Positions 41,569 to 49,978 of a stretch of DNA of 55,287 nt are shown here, in pieces. This DNA comes from Acidimicrobiales bacterium. GTDB lineage: Bacteria > Actinomycetota > Acidimicrobiia > Acidimicrobiales > RAAP-2. Under the pieces are notes generated by a model. That model did no database searches. It was not told the DNA's origin and saw nothing but the letters and a program-made list of their open reading frames with translations. The DNA is taken from contig JADGOE010000014.1 of the NCBI GenBank assembly GCA_017883135.1, forward strand, positions 1-55,287, given 5' to 3'. Numbering within the stretch: position 1 is the first letter of the stretch; the number at the start of each line of letters is the position of its first letter. A program made the translations under genes and the position numbers.

Positions 41569-43359
41569 ATGCCCCCCACCGAGCACAAGCGACTGATTGC
41601 GTGGGTGGACGAGATCGCCACTCTGACCGAGCCGGATGCCGTCGAGTGGTGCGACGGGTCGGCCGAGGAGTACGACCGGCTGTGCCAGCTACTGGTGGAC
41701 AAGGGGACGTTCACCAAGCTGTCGGAGGCCAAACGACCGAACAGCTACTGGTCCCACTCCGACCCGGGCGACGTGGCTCGCGTCGAGGACCGGACCTACA
41801 TCTGCTCGACGAACGAATCGGACGCCGGTCCCACCAACAACTGGCGGGACCCCGAGGAGATGCGTGGCGTCCTCACCGACCTGTTCAAGGGATCGATGCG
41901 GGGCCGGACCATGTACGTGGTCCCGTTCTCGATGGGACCCCTCGGGTCCTCCATCGCCCACATCGGCGTGCAGATCACCGATTCGGCGTATGTGGCGGTG
42001 TCGATGCGGATCATGACCCGGATGGGACGTGGTGCGCTCGAGGTGCTGGCCTCCGACGGCGAATTCGTGCCCTGCCTGCACTCGGTGGGCGCCCCGCTGG
42101 CCGAAGGGGAGGCCGACTCCTCGTGGCCGTGTGACTCGGAGAACAAGTACATCGTCCACTTCCCCGAATCCCGAGAGATCTGGTCCTACGGCTCCGGCTA
42201 CGGCGGCAACGCGCTGCTCGGCAAGAAGTGTTTTGCACTCCGCATCGCCTCGGTGATGGCGCGGGACGACAACTGGCTGGCCGAACACATGCTCATCTTG
42301 AAGCTCACCTCGCCGTCGGGCGAGACCCGGTACGTCACCGGCGCCTTCCCTTCCGCCTGCGGAAAGACCAACCTGGCCATGCTCATCCCCACCCTGCCCG
42401 ACTGGAAGGTGGAGACGGTGGGCGACGACATCTGCTGGATGAAGTTCGGGCCAGACGGGCGCCTCTACGCGATCAATCCGGAGGCGGGCTTCTTCGGGGT
42501 GGCCCCGGGCACCAACGTCCACACCAACCCCAATGCCATGCTCACCATGGATGGCAACACCATCTTCACCAACACCGCCCTCACCGACGACGGCGACGTC
42601 TGGTGGGAGGGCATGTCCGAAGAGCCGCCTGCCCACCTCACCTCGTGGAAGGGCAAGGACTGGACCCCCGAGGCGGGCACGCCGGCCGCCCATCCCAACG
42701 CCCGCTTCACCGTCCCCGCCGCGCAGGACCCTGCCATCGCCTCGGAATGGGAGGACCCGGCGGGTGTTCCCATCGACGCCATCCTCTTCGGTGGCCGCCG
42801 GGCCTCGGTGATTCCACTGGTGTTCCAGTCGAGGGACTGGCAGCACGGCGTCTTCCTCGGGTCGATCATGGCCTCCGAGACGACGGCAGCGGCTGCCGGA
42901 GCGGTGGGCAACCTCCGCCGCGACCCGTTCGCCATGCTCCCCTTCTGCGGCTACAACATGGCCGACTACTTCGCCCACTGGCTGAGTATCGGAGCGGCCG
43001 CCGACCCGGAGAAGCTGCCCAAGATCTTCTACGTGAACTGGTTCCGCAAGGACGAGGACGGGCGCTGGCTGTGGCCGGGCTACGGCGAGAACTCCCGAGT
43101 GCTCGAATGGGTCTTCGAGCGTGTGGTCGGCGCCGGCGAGGCCACCGAGACGCCCATCGGGCTGATTCCGGCCCCCGGGGCCATCAATACCGACGGGCTC
43201 GACGTGTCGGCGGCCGACATGGACAAGCTGCTCACCGTGGACGCCCAGGACTGGCGGGACGAGGTGCCGCGCATCCGCGAGCACTTCGCCGTCTTCGGCG
43301 ACAAACTGCCGGTGCAGCTCCATGCAGAGGTGGACAAGCTCGAGCAGCTGCTCGGCTGA
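41569..43359 (+). CDS. pckG: phosphoenolpyruvate carboxykinase (GTP)
   Basis: A 596-residue gluconeogenic enzyme converting oxaloacetate and GTP to PEP, GDP and CO2. It shows [30 protein letters not shown], metal/substrate residues in [13 protein letters not shown] (K219, K220), the P-loop [13 protein letters not shown] with reactive C264, GDDICWM and [14 protein letters not shown] 41569 is chosen; a GTG at 41530 would add 13 residues. AGGAGG lies 12 bases upstream of the ATG, a long spacing. A hairpin follows the stop. Confidence 0.96.
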   Translation: MPPTEHKRLIAWVDEIATLTEPDAVEWCDGSAEEYDRLCQLLVDKGTFTKLSEAKRPNSYWSHSDPGDVARVEDRTYICSTNESDAGPTNNWRDPEEMRGVLTDLFKGSMRGRTMYVVPFSMGPLGSSIAHIGVQITDSAYVAVSMRIMTRMGRGALEVLASDGEFVPCLHSVGAPLAEGEADSSWPCDSENKYIVHFPESREIWSYGSGYGGNALLGKKCFALRIASVMARDDNWLAEHMLILKLTSPSGETRYVTGAFPSACGKTNLAMLIPTLPDWKVETVGDDICWMKFGPDGRLYAINPEAGFFGVAPGTNVHTNPNAMLTMDGNTIFTNTALTDDGDVWWEGMSEEPPAHLTSWKGKDWTPEAGTPAAHPNARFTVPAAQDPAIASEWEDPAGVPIDAILFGGRRASVIPLVFQSRDWQHGVFLGSIMASETTAAAAGAVGNLRRDPFAMLPFCGYNMADYFAHWLSIGAAADPEKLPKIFYVNWFRKDEDGRWLWPGYGENSRVLEWVFERVVGAGEATETPIGLIPAPGAINTDGLDVSAADMDKLLTVDAQDWRDEVPRIREHFAVFGDKLPVQLHAEVDKLEQLLG

Positions 43360-43365
43360 TGTCGC

Positions 43366-43381
43366 CCGGCCCGAAGGCCGG
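43366..43381. terminator. hairpin between pckG and the convergent MFS gene
   Basis: CCGGCC (43366-43371) and GGCCGG (43376-43381) pair perfectly around a CGAA loop, 6 bases after the pckG stop and 6 bases before the end of the convergent MFS gene. A CGAA tetraloop is a stable loop type. The symmetry would serve transcripts from either side; no T-tract is present. Confidence 0.5.
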
Positions 43382-43387
43382 TCCGAG

Positions 43388-44896
43388 TCACCCTGCCCGA
43401 CGGTCCGGTCCGGCCGCAGTCGAGTGCCCCTGCACCGCCCTGCGGGAGCTCATGTAGGAGACCGCACCCACCGCCGCGGCGACAGCCATCACCAGGTTGC
43501 CGGCCGCGATGGGCAGGGAGAGCACGACGGGCACCAAGGAGCCGAGCACCCACATCAACTGCAGCTGGGTCTCGAACCGGGCAAAGGCCCGGCCCTGGTC
43601 GGACTCGCGGACGTGGCGCTGGACAAGTGCGTCGAAGGAGGGCTTGGCAACCGCCCCGGCGGCTCCGACCGCCATGGCCACCACCGCCTCGAGCCACCGG
43701 ACGGGGAAGTACCCGCCGAGGGCGGTGACCGCGGCCACCAGCCACAACGCGCCGGTGAGCATCTGCTGCTCGCTCAGCACCCGGCGTATTCTCGCTACCA
43801 GCAGCACCCCGACGATGGCCCCGGCGGTCAGGGCCCCGAGCAGGATCCCGAACCACCAGGTGGCCGCCCCCTCCCGCCGGAGACCGAAGGCGAAGAGGAA
43901 GGTCAAGAAGCCGAGCAGGGCCTTCAACACCGACATCGGCATCAGGGCCAGCACCACCTCGGTGCCGGCTATCGGCCGGAAGGCGGCGAGGTCCTCTTGG
44001 TCGCCGGCCCAGCTCTCGCCGAGGTCGGGGGCGAACTGCACCTCAGTCGGGATCGCCGCCCTGGTCATGGCCGACCTCGGCGGTTGGTTCTTCTCGCGCC
44101 GGACCGGAAGTCGGGAACCCGCAACGACCGCGGCGGCGAACACCGCGGTGTCGACCCACAGCACGCGGGGCGCCCCACCCAGCTTGAGGATGGCCACTGC
44201 CGGGAGGGCGAAGGAGAACCCGGACAGCGAGGCCAGAAGCCCCAGGCGGGCGTTGAGGGTGGCCAGATCCGGCTCCACGGTGTCCGCCCCGGTCGCGGGG
44301 TCGTCCACGTGGACGACCGGCGTGCCGTAGGGAGGGGTGGTGATAGGCCCCCCCGCGTGTGGGGAGGCCGGATACGAGCCATCGGCGCCTGCCTCGAGCT
44401 CCACACCGGGTCCGCCCTCCTCGGCGTACCCGTCGTCGAGCATGCCGAGTGCTGCCATCTCGGGCACCAGCGCCCCTTTGGTGACCAGGTAGACCTTGGA
44501 GAGCACCAGCATGAGGAACGCCTCGGGGAACAGCAGGAGCGAATGGATGTCCCGGGCGATGAACGGGCACAACACCGCCCTGCCCAGCGCAGAGGTGACC
44601 ACCATGGCTCGGCGCGCGCCCCGGCTGCGATCGATCAGCGGACCCAGCGCCGGAGCGACCACGGCGAACGGGCCCATCGTCAAGAGGAGGTACAAGAGCA
44701 CCTTGTCCTTGGCCGCGGTCGGGGAGATGGAGAAGAACAGTGACCCGGCCAACGAGACCGCGAACATGGCGTCGCCCGCCATCATCAAGACGTGGGTCAG
44801 GGCCAGGCGCCCGAACGGTCGACGCTGGTCGAACAGGTCGGTGATCGCCGACCGGGCCAGACGCCGGAACTGGTCACCTCGCTCCCGAACGCCCAC
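43388..44896 (-). CDS. MFS-type membrane transporter
   Basis: About 502 residues with roughly 10-12 hydrophobic helices (examples: GDAMFAVSLAGSLFFSI, LLLTMGPFAVVAPALGPLID, GILLGALTAGAIVGVLLVA, AMAVGAAGAVAKPSFDALVQ). LIDRSRGARR resembles the MFS loop 2-3 motif. An extended, Gly/Asp-rich cytoplasmic loop lies between the halves near residues 175-220. The GTG at 44896 leaves a 76-base spacer to the divergent Lrp-like gene; the open frame extends further but into that gene. The transported compound is unknown. Confidence 0.85.
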   Translation of the reverse strand: MGVRERGDQFRRLARSAITDLFDQRRPFGRLALTHVLMMAGDAMFAVSLAGSLFFSISPTAAKDKVLLYLLLTMGPFAVVAPALGPLIDRSRGARRAMVVTSALGRAVLCPFIARDIHSLLLFPEAFLMLVLSKVYLVTKGALVPEMAALGMLDDGYAEEGGPGVELEAGADGSYPASPHAGGPITTPPYGTPVVHVDDPATGADTVEPDLATLNARLGLLASLSGFSFALPAVAILKLGGAPRVLWVDTAVFAAAVVAGSRLPVRREKNQPPRSAMTRAAIPTEVQFAPDLGESWAGDQEDLAAFRPIAGTEVVLALMPMSVLKALLGFLTFLFAFGLRREGAATWWFGILLGALTAGAIVGVLLVARIRRVLSEQQMLTGALWLVAAVTALGGYFPVRWLEAVVAMAVGAAGAVAKPSFDALVQRHVRESDQGRAFARFETQLQLMWVLGSLVPVVLSLPIAAGNLVMAVAAAVGAVSYMSSRRAVQGHSTAAGPDRRAG

Positions 44897-44972
44897 GACG
44901 GCATGGTAGGCGCCCAGAGCGGTGGGGATAGCATGCCGTGACGTCCGAATTCCAGTGATCCAGGAGATCCCC

Positions 44973-45209
44973 ATGCCGGTCAGCGCGTACGTGCTCATCC
45001 AGACCGAGGTCGGAAAGGCCGCCACGGTTGCCCGCGCCGTGGTCGCACTCGACGGGGTGGTGGCTGCCGAAGGGGTGACCGGCCCCTATGACGTGATCGT
45101 CCGGACCGAGGCCGCAACCGTCGACGAGCTGGGGCGGATGGTGGTCGGCCGCATCCAGCTGATCGAGGGGATCACCCGCACCGTCACCTGCCCGGTGGTC
45201 AACCTCTGA
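44973..45209 (+). CDS. Lrp/AsnC ligand-binding (RAM) domain protein without HTH
   Basis: A 78-residue protein with the RAM fold pattern: AYVLIQTEVGKAATVARAV, VVAAEGVTGPYDVIVRTEA and ITRTVTCPVV. There is no room for a DNA-binding domain, so it is a stand-alone ligand-binding module that may oligomerise with or sense effectors for another Lrp-type protein. AGGAG lies 7 bases before the ATG. Such short proteins are widespread in actinobacteria and their specific ligand is usually unknown. It is divergent from the MFS gene. Confidence 0.9.
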   Translation: MPVSAYVLIQTEVGKAATVARAVVALDGVVAAEGVTGPYDVIVRTEAATVDELGRMVVGRIQLIEGITRTVTCPVVNL

Positions 45210-45272
45210 GCATCCTCACCGGACCGACCGGCCAGGAGGCCGGTCCCCGATGCCGACAGCCGCTCCGCGCTC

Positions 45273-46418
45273 CTAACGGATGGCGCCCGACCCGCGGAGA
45301 TCGCCGATCTCCGCTTCGGTCATCCCCCAGTCGGCCAACGCCTCGTCGCCGTGCTGGCCCGGATTGGGCGGTGGCCGCCGGATCGAGCCCGGGGTGCCCC
45401 CGAAGCGGGGCGACGGCGACGGCTGGACCACACCCGCCACCTCGGTGAAGGTGCCCCGGAAGCGGTTGTGGGGATGGCTGGGCGCCTCGGCCAGCGACAG
45501 CACCGGTGCCGCACAGGCGTCGCTCCCTTCGAAGACGACCTCCCACTGGGCCCTGGTCTTCGAGGCGAACACCTGGGCGAACCGCTCTTTCATCCGCGGC
45601 CACGCGTCGCGATCCATCTGCCCGGGCAGCTCCTCACCCTCGAGTCCCATCAGCCGGATCAACTCGGCGTAGAACTGCGGTTCGATGGCCCCCACCCCGA
45701 TGAACCCACCGTCGGAGGTCTCGTACACCTCGTAGAAGTGGGCGCCGGTGTCCAACAGGTTGGTGCCCCGCCGGTCGTTCCAGATGCCCGCCGCTCGCAG
45801 GGTGTACGTCATGGTCATCAGGGAGGCCGCTCCGTCGACCATCGCCGCGTCGACCACCTGTCCGGTGCCGGTGCGTTGGGCACTGATGATGGCGGCCAGC
45901 ATCCCGTAGGCGAGCAGCATCCCCCCGCCACCGAAATCGCCGACCAGATTGAGCGGTGGGACCGGGCGCTCGCCGGCGCGACCGAGCGGCTCGAGGGCTC
46001 CGGCCAGCGCGATGTAGTCGATATCGTGCCCCGCTGCCTGGGCCATCGGCCCGTGCTGTCCCCACCCGGTCATCCGCCCGTAGACGAGTTTTGGATTCCG
46101 GGCCAGGCACACGTCGGGCCCCAACCCGAGACGCTCGGCGACACCGGGCCGGAACCCCTCCATCAGCCCGTCGGTCTGTTGGAGGAGCCGAAGCACCAGG
46201 TCCACGCCCTCGGTGTGCTTGAGGTCGACGGCCACCGAGCGCCGGCCGCGGTTCATCAGGTCGACGTGGGGCTCTTCGCGCGGTGGGTAGGTGGCCCGGT
46301 CGGAACGGTCGATGCGGATGATGTCGGCCCCGGCGTCGGCGAGCATCATTCCGGCAAACGGGGCCGGGCCCAGCCCTGCCAGCTCGACGATCCTGATCCC
46401 TTCCAGCGGCCCGCTCAT
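45273..46418 (-). CDS. alpha-methylacyl-CoA racemase / CoA-transferase family III protein
   Basis: A 381-residue protein beginning MSGPLEGIRIVELAGLGPAP. The AMACR catalytic pair fits: H131 in GHDIDYIALAGAL and D161 in GDFGGGGM, with LMEGFRPGVAERLGLG nearby. This favours racemisation of 2-methylacyl-CoA (branched fatty acid or sterol side-chain breakdown) over CoA transfer. It agrees with the other acyl-CoA genes in the window but is not in an operon with them. The last 70 or so residues are Pro/Gly-rich, as is usual for the family. Confidence 0.93.
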   Translation of the reverse strand: MSGPLEGIRIVELAGLGPAPFAGMMLADAGADIIRIDRSDRATYPPREEPHVDLMNRGRRSVAVDLKHTEGVDLVLRLLQQTDGLMEGFRPGVAERLGLGPDVCLARNPKLVYGRMTGWGQHGPMAQAAGHDIDYIALAGALEPLGRAGERPVPPLNLVGDFGGGGMLLAYGMLAAIISAQRTGTGQVVDAAMVDGAASLMTMTYTLRAAGIWNDRRGTNLLDTGAHFYEVYETSDGGFIGVGAIEPQFYAELIRLMGLEGEELPGQMDRDAWPRMKERFAQVFASKTRAQWEVVFEGSDACAAPVLSLAEAPSHPHNRFRGTFTEVAGVVQPSPSPRFGGTPGSIRRPPPNPGQHGDEALADWGMTEAEIGDLRGSGAIR

Positions 46419-46548
46419 CGGGCACCGCCCACGGCCGGGGCCGTGTCGGTCCGGACGAGCGGTGGCGGACCCTGGTCGTCGGAGATGATCATGGCGGGAT
46501 CGTGGCCCCTTGGCGACCCGGGGGTCAAATGCGGCCTGCGGCCACCCG

Positions 46549-47094
46549 TCATGCCCTGGCCGGGCCGGGCGGCCGCGGTGACGCCTGCGACGACGGGACG
46601 ACCTGGTGGATCGAGCCGGACTCGACGTCATAGCGCCAGCCCTCGACACCGAGGCCGGCCGGCAGCGACCTGCAAGCGCGCACGGCTTCGACATCGGCAC
46701 GCAGCGCCCGGTCCGGCTCGGGCATGGCCAGGAACTCCCAGGCATCGGGAGCCACCGCCCCCTCGCCCCTCAGACTGGACCGCACGTCATCGTCACTTCG
46801 GTGGGCAAGTGCGCAGTCGGTGTGCTGCATGACGGCGATCTCTCGCACCCCGAGGAAGTGGGTGGCCAGCACCAGCGACCGCAGTACGTCATCGGTCACC
46901 CTCCCACCGGCGTTGCGGAGGATCTTCGCGTCGCCGGGCCCGAGCCCCAACAGGGCCAGCGGCTCGATGCGGCTGTCCATGCAGGTCACCAGGGCGAACC
47001 CCTTGGCCGCCGTGGGCGCGATCCCCCTGAGGCTGAAGGTGGACGCGTAGTGGCGATTGGCCGCCAACAGGTCGTCGAACATCCCAGAGAGCAT
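46549..47094 (-). CDS. beta-class carbonic anhydrase
   Basis: A 181-residue protein. Zinc ligands and the dyad are visible: C38, D40 and R42 in VTCMDSRIEP, and H91 and C94 in MQHTDCALAH; KILRNAGGRVTDDVLRSL is also typical. It interconverts CO2 and bicarbonate, supplying carboxylases or pH balance. ATG 47094 is chosen over 47082 and the more distant 47118; none has a clear ribosome-binding site. Divergent from galK. Confidence 0.92.
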   Translation of the reverse strand: MLSGMFDDLLAANRHYASTFSLRGIAPTAAKGFALVTCMDSRIEPLALLGLGPGDAKILRNAGGRVTDDVLRSLVLATHFLGVREIAVMQHTDCALAHRSDDDVRSSLRGEGAVAPDAWEFLAMPEPDRALRADVEAVRACRSLPAGLGVEGWRYDVESGSIHQVVPSSQASPRPPGPARA

Positions 47095-47208
47095 GGCAGA
47101 ACCGAACGTGTGGCCCATCGGCCCGGGCCGGGCCGGCGGCCTGTCCCGTAGGTCGCGCGAAGGTAGCCTGAGCGGCCGACACCCGGATCGAACCCGGCAA
47201 GGAGCCAG

Positions 47209-48243
47209 ATGGTGCCACTCCCCCGACGGGCCACCGGGCCCGGACGGGTCAATCTGATCGGTGACCACACCGACTACAACCAGGGTCTGGCCCTGCCCAT
47301 GGCCATCGGCCTCGGGGTGAGCGTCGAGTTCACGCCCACCGGGGGATCGCAGATCCTGGTGTCGTCGACCGCCTTTGCGAACGAGGAGTTGGTCATCGAC
47401 CTCGCGCCCGATGCCGGCGAGGCGGCACGGCTCGAACCACCGTGGCTCCACCTGATCGCAGCCGTCGCCGCGCTCGCCCGTCCCGCCTGTGGTGGCAGGG
47501 TGCGCATCGACGCGACCCTCCCCATGGGTGCAGGGCTCTCGTCGAGCGCTGCCCTGTGCGTCGCCCTGGCAGAGGTCTTCGGGGCCGGCGGGTCTCCGGT
47601 GGACATCGCCCGGCTCTGCCAAGAGGCAGAGCATCGATCGGGCGTTCCGGTGGGCCTCATGGATCCCCTGGTCTGCGCCGGAGGCCGGAAGGGTCACGCC
47701 CTCCTCATCGACTTCTCGACCCTGGCCACCCGCCAGGTGCCGATACCTGCGGACGCCGAGGTGGTGGTGGTCGAGTCGGGCCACCGCCGCGCCCTGCGCG
47801 ACTCGGGGTACGCCAGACGGGTGGCCGAGTGCGAGGCGGCCGCGGCGGTGATCGGCCCGCTGGGCCTGGCCGACGATGCCGACCTGGCCCGGCTTTCGGA
47901 CCCGGTGCTCCGTCGACGGGCCCGGCACGTCGTCACCGAGTGCGAGCGGGTGCGCCGGTGCGCGACCGCCTTCACCGAGGGTGACCTCGCCGGAGCCGGT
48001 GCGCTGATGACCCGGAGCCATCAGAGCCTGGCCGGCGACTTTGCCGTCACCACGCCCGAGGTCGATGCGCTGGTCGCCCGTCTCGGGTCGCTGCCCGGTG
48101 TGTTCGGTGCCCGCATGACCGGGGCCGGGTTCGGGGGGTGTGTGGTGGCCCTGAGCCGGCCCGGTGCCGTCGACCTGGCCGACCTGGCCACCCGCGGATG
48201 GCGGGTGGAGCCCACCGACGGCACCGTCGCAACCCGCTCCTGA
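47209..48243 (+). CDS. galK: galactokinase (GHMP kinase family)
   Basis: A 344-residue GHMP kinase. The galactokinase signature is GRVNLIGDHTDYN (12-24), with Asp where most have Glu in GEHTDYN, followed by LPMGAGLSSSAAL (104-116) and MTGAGFGGC, the third GHMP motif. The protein begins only about 11 residues before the signature, shorter than E. coli GalK. AAGGAG lies 5 bases upstream of the ATG. No other Leloir genes are adjacent, so the true sugar may differ. Confidence 0.88.
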   Translation: MVPLPRRATGPGRVNLIGDHTDYNQGLALPMAIGLGVSVEFTPTGGSQILVSSTAFANEELVIDLAPDAGEAARLEPPWLHLIAAVAALARPACGGRVRIDATLPMGAGLSSSAALCVALAEVFGAGGSPVDIARLCQEAEHRSGVPVGLMDPLVCAGGRKGHALLIDFSTLATRQVPIPADAEVVVVESGHRRALRDSGYARRVAECEAAAAVIGPLGLADDADLARLSDPVLRRRARHVVTECERVRRCATAFTEGDLAGAGALMTRSHQSLAGDFAVTTPEVDALVARLGSLPGVFGARMTGAGFGGCVVALSRPGAVDLADLATRGWRVEPTDGTVATRS

Positions 48244-48254
48244 CCGCCGGGGAT

Positions 48255-48274
48255 CCGCCGGCCGGGCCCGGCGG
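48255..48274. terminator. hairpin between galK and the convergent PH-domain gene
   Basis: CCGCCGG (48255-48261) and CCGGCGG (48268-48274) form a perfect 7-bp stem with a 6-base loop, between the galK stop and the stop of the convergent gene at 48276. Likely a shared terminator-like structure; no T-tract. Confidence 0.5.
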
Positions 48275-48275
48275 T

Positions 48276-48776
48276 CTAGCCGGTGCCCGGGTCGGGGTCG
48301 GTGGGTGGACCCAACCTGCGATTGATGACCCGTTGCAGGATCATCGGTTTGCGCACGTCCTCGAGCCACGGCATCTGTTCCTCCCCCCACAGCGCCAGCT
48401 CGAGGCGGCCGGTCCCGATCATCCGTCGGAGCTGCGACTGGACCACGTTGGTGTACTCGATCTGCGACAGCGGGATCTCGCGCTGACGGCGGGAGATCGC
48501 ACCCCAGTACTCGATGATCCGGAACGAGGTGAGCACCAGGCCGGACGTCCTCCACCGCACGACACGGACGGCCAGCCATGCGCACGGGACGGCCACCGCG
48601 GCTCCCTCCACCCAGTGCAGCGCGACCGACGTGTGGGGGATGCCGACATCGAGGGCGATGCCGATGGCCACCGCTGCCATCGACAGCACCAGGGGCCCGG
48701 ACAGGAAGGACCAGTGTGGCCGGATGTCGACCAAGACCTCCTCGGCGGGGAGGAGTTGCAACCGGGGGACGGCCAA
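48276..48776 (-). CDS. PH domain-containing membrane protein
   Basis: A 166-residue protein with two hydrophobic helices (about 25-45 and 56-73: PLVLSMAAVAIGIAL, GAAVAVPCAWLAVRVV) followed by a bacterial PH-like domain (LTSFRIIEYWGAISRRQREIPLSQIEYTNVVQS split here as LTSFRIIEYWGAI and IPLSQIEYTNV). Such DUF304/bPH2 proteins are membrane-associated with unknown partners. The start is a TTG at 48776, 5 bases past the D-Ala-D-Ala ligase stop. It may be part of the MurF-Ddl operon. Confidence 0.82.
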   Translation of the reverse strand: MAVPRLQLLPAEEVLVDIRPHWSFLSGPLVLSMAAVAIGIALDVGIPHTSVALHWVEGAAVAVPCAWLAVRVVRWRTSGLVLTSFRIIEYWGAISRRQREIPLSQIEYTNVVQSQLRRMIGTGRLELALWGEEQMPWLEDVRKPMILQRVINRRLGPPTDPDPGTG

Positions 48777-48781
48777 ACGCC

Positions 48782-49903
48782 TCAGCCCAGCTTGCCGGCG
48801 ATGGACCCGGCCGAACGGAGCACCGTGCCGTCGGCCCCCGCCGCAGAGTAGGCGTGGGTCGGTCGCTGCCGGGCCTCGTCCAAGAGGTCGGCGAGCAGGG
48901 TGACGAAGGGCACGGCAGGGGCGACCCAGAGGTACCGGGCCAGCGAGCCGGGCACCGTGTTGATCTCGTTGACCACGAACTGGTCGCCGTCGGAGAGGTA
49001 GTCGATGCGGGCCACGCCCCTCACCCCGGCCAACTCGGCGATCCGCTCCGCCGCGTGGCGGAGGCCCTCCTCGAGGGCGGGCGGGATACGGGCCGGGAGC
49101 TCGCGGTTGGCTCCGGCCATGCCCTCGCCGGCCACGTACTTGTCGCGGTAGTCGAGGATGTCGGTGGATCCCGCGGACCGGATCGGCCGCTCCACGGCCG
49201 AGAGCTGCAGGCTCGGCCAGGTGCGGACGCCGACCTGCAGGTCGGACAGGTCCGGGCGGTAGGGCTCGAGCACGGCGCCGAACCGGAGGTGGGGGTTGGC
49301 CGACAGGCGGGCCTGCGCGGTGGCGAAGTCCTCGACCACGTCGATCCCGATCGACGAGCCGCCGAACCGGGGCTTGACGATGTAGGGACCCTCGAAGTCA
49401 GGCGGCGCGGTGTGGGGCGACAGGAGGAGCCGGGGCAGCGTAGGAAGACCGGCGGCGGCGGCGACCGACCCGAACGCCAGCTTGTCCATGCCCAACGCCG
49501 CCCCCGAGACGGTCGGGCCGGAGTAGCGGATACCGGCCAGGTCGAGGGCGGCCTGCAGGGTGCCGTCCTCACCGGGTCCCCCGTGGCAGCACACCAGCGC
49601 GGCGTCGAGGTCGAGGGCGCGGGCCCGTCCGATCCGTCCTCCGGGTTCGGAGAACCCGCCTCCGGGGGCCGTGTTCAGCTGGAGCCTGGTGGCCCCCTTG
49701 GGCACTCCCTCGAGGAAGGCCTCGGCCTCGAGGGCCGGGTCGACTTCGAACCACTCCCCCGTCTTGGTCCAGAAGAGCGCTCGCAGATTGGCACCGGAGC
49801 CACCAGGGCCATCGGCCAGCCCCCGGGCCGCCTGCAGCCCGGTCAGCACGCTCACATCGTGCTCGGGAGACGGACCTCCGAAGATGACGGCGACTTCGGG
49901 CAC
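48782..49903 (-). CDS. ddl: D-alanine-D-alanine ligase-like ATP-grasp protein
   Basis: A 373-residue ATP-grasp ligase. It opens MPEVAVIFGGPSPEHDVSV, the Ddl glycine-rich start, then IVKPRFGGSSIGIDVVED (substrate/ATP loop) and RIDYLSDGDQFVVNEINTVPG, the metal-binding end. Residues after PG diverge from the usual PGFT/PGMT and read PGSLARYLW. The GTG start at 49903 follows GGAGGAG at a longish distance. Adjacent to a MurF-like ligase, it fits D-Ala-D-Ala supply for peptidoglycan, but this is inferred. Not in a dcw cluster. Confidence 0.86.
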   Translation of the reverse strand: MPEVAVIFGGPSPEHDVSVLTGLQAARGLADGPGGSGANLRALFWTKTGEWFEVDPALEAEAFLEGVPKGATRLQLNTAPGGGFSEPGGRIGRARALDLDAALVCCHGGPGEDGTLQAALDLAGIRYSGPTVSGAALGMDKLAFGSVAAAAGLPTLPRLLLSPHTAPPDFEGPYIVKPRFGGSSIGIDVVEDFATAQARLSANPHLRFGAVLEPYRPDLSDLQVGVRTWPSLQLSAVERPIRSAGSTDILDYRDKYVAGEGMAGANRELPARIPPALEEGLRHAAERIAELAGVRGVARIDYLSDGDQFVVNEINTVPGSLARYLWVAPAVPFVTLLADLLDEARQRPTHAYSAAGADGTVLRSAGSIAGKLG

Positions 49904-49978
49904 GGTGGGTCGACTCCTCCGATCGGCGGGTGCGGACTGGAGCCACCGGCGACGAGGCAGGGCCGGCGGCTCAACTTT

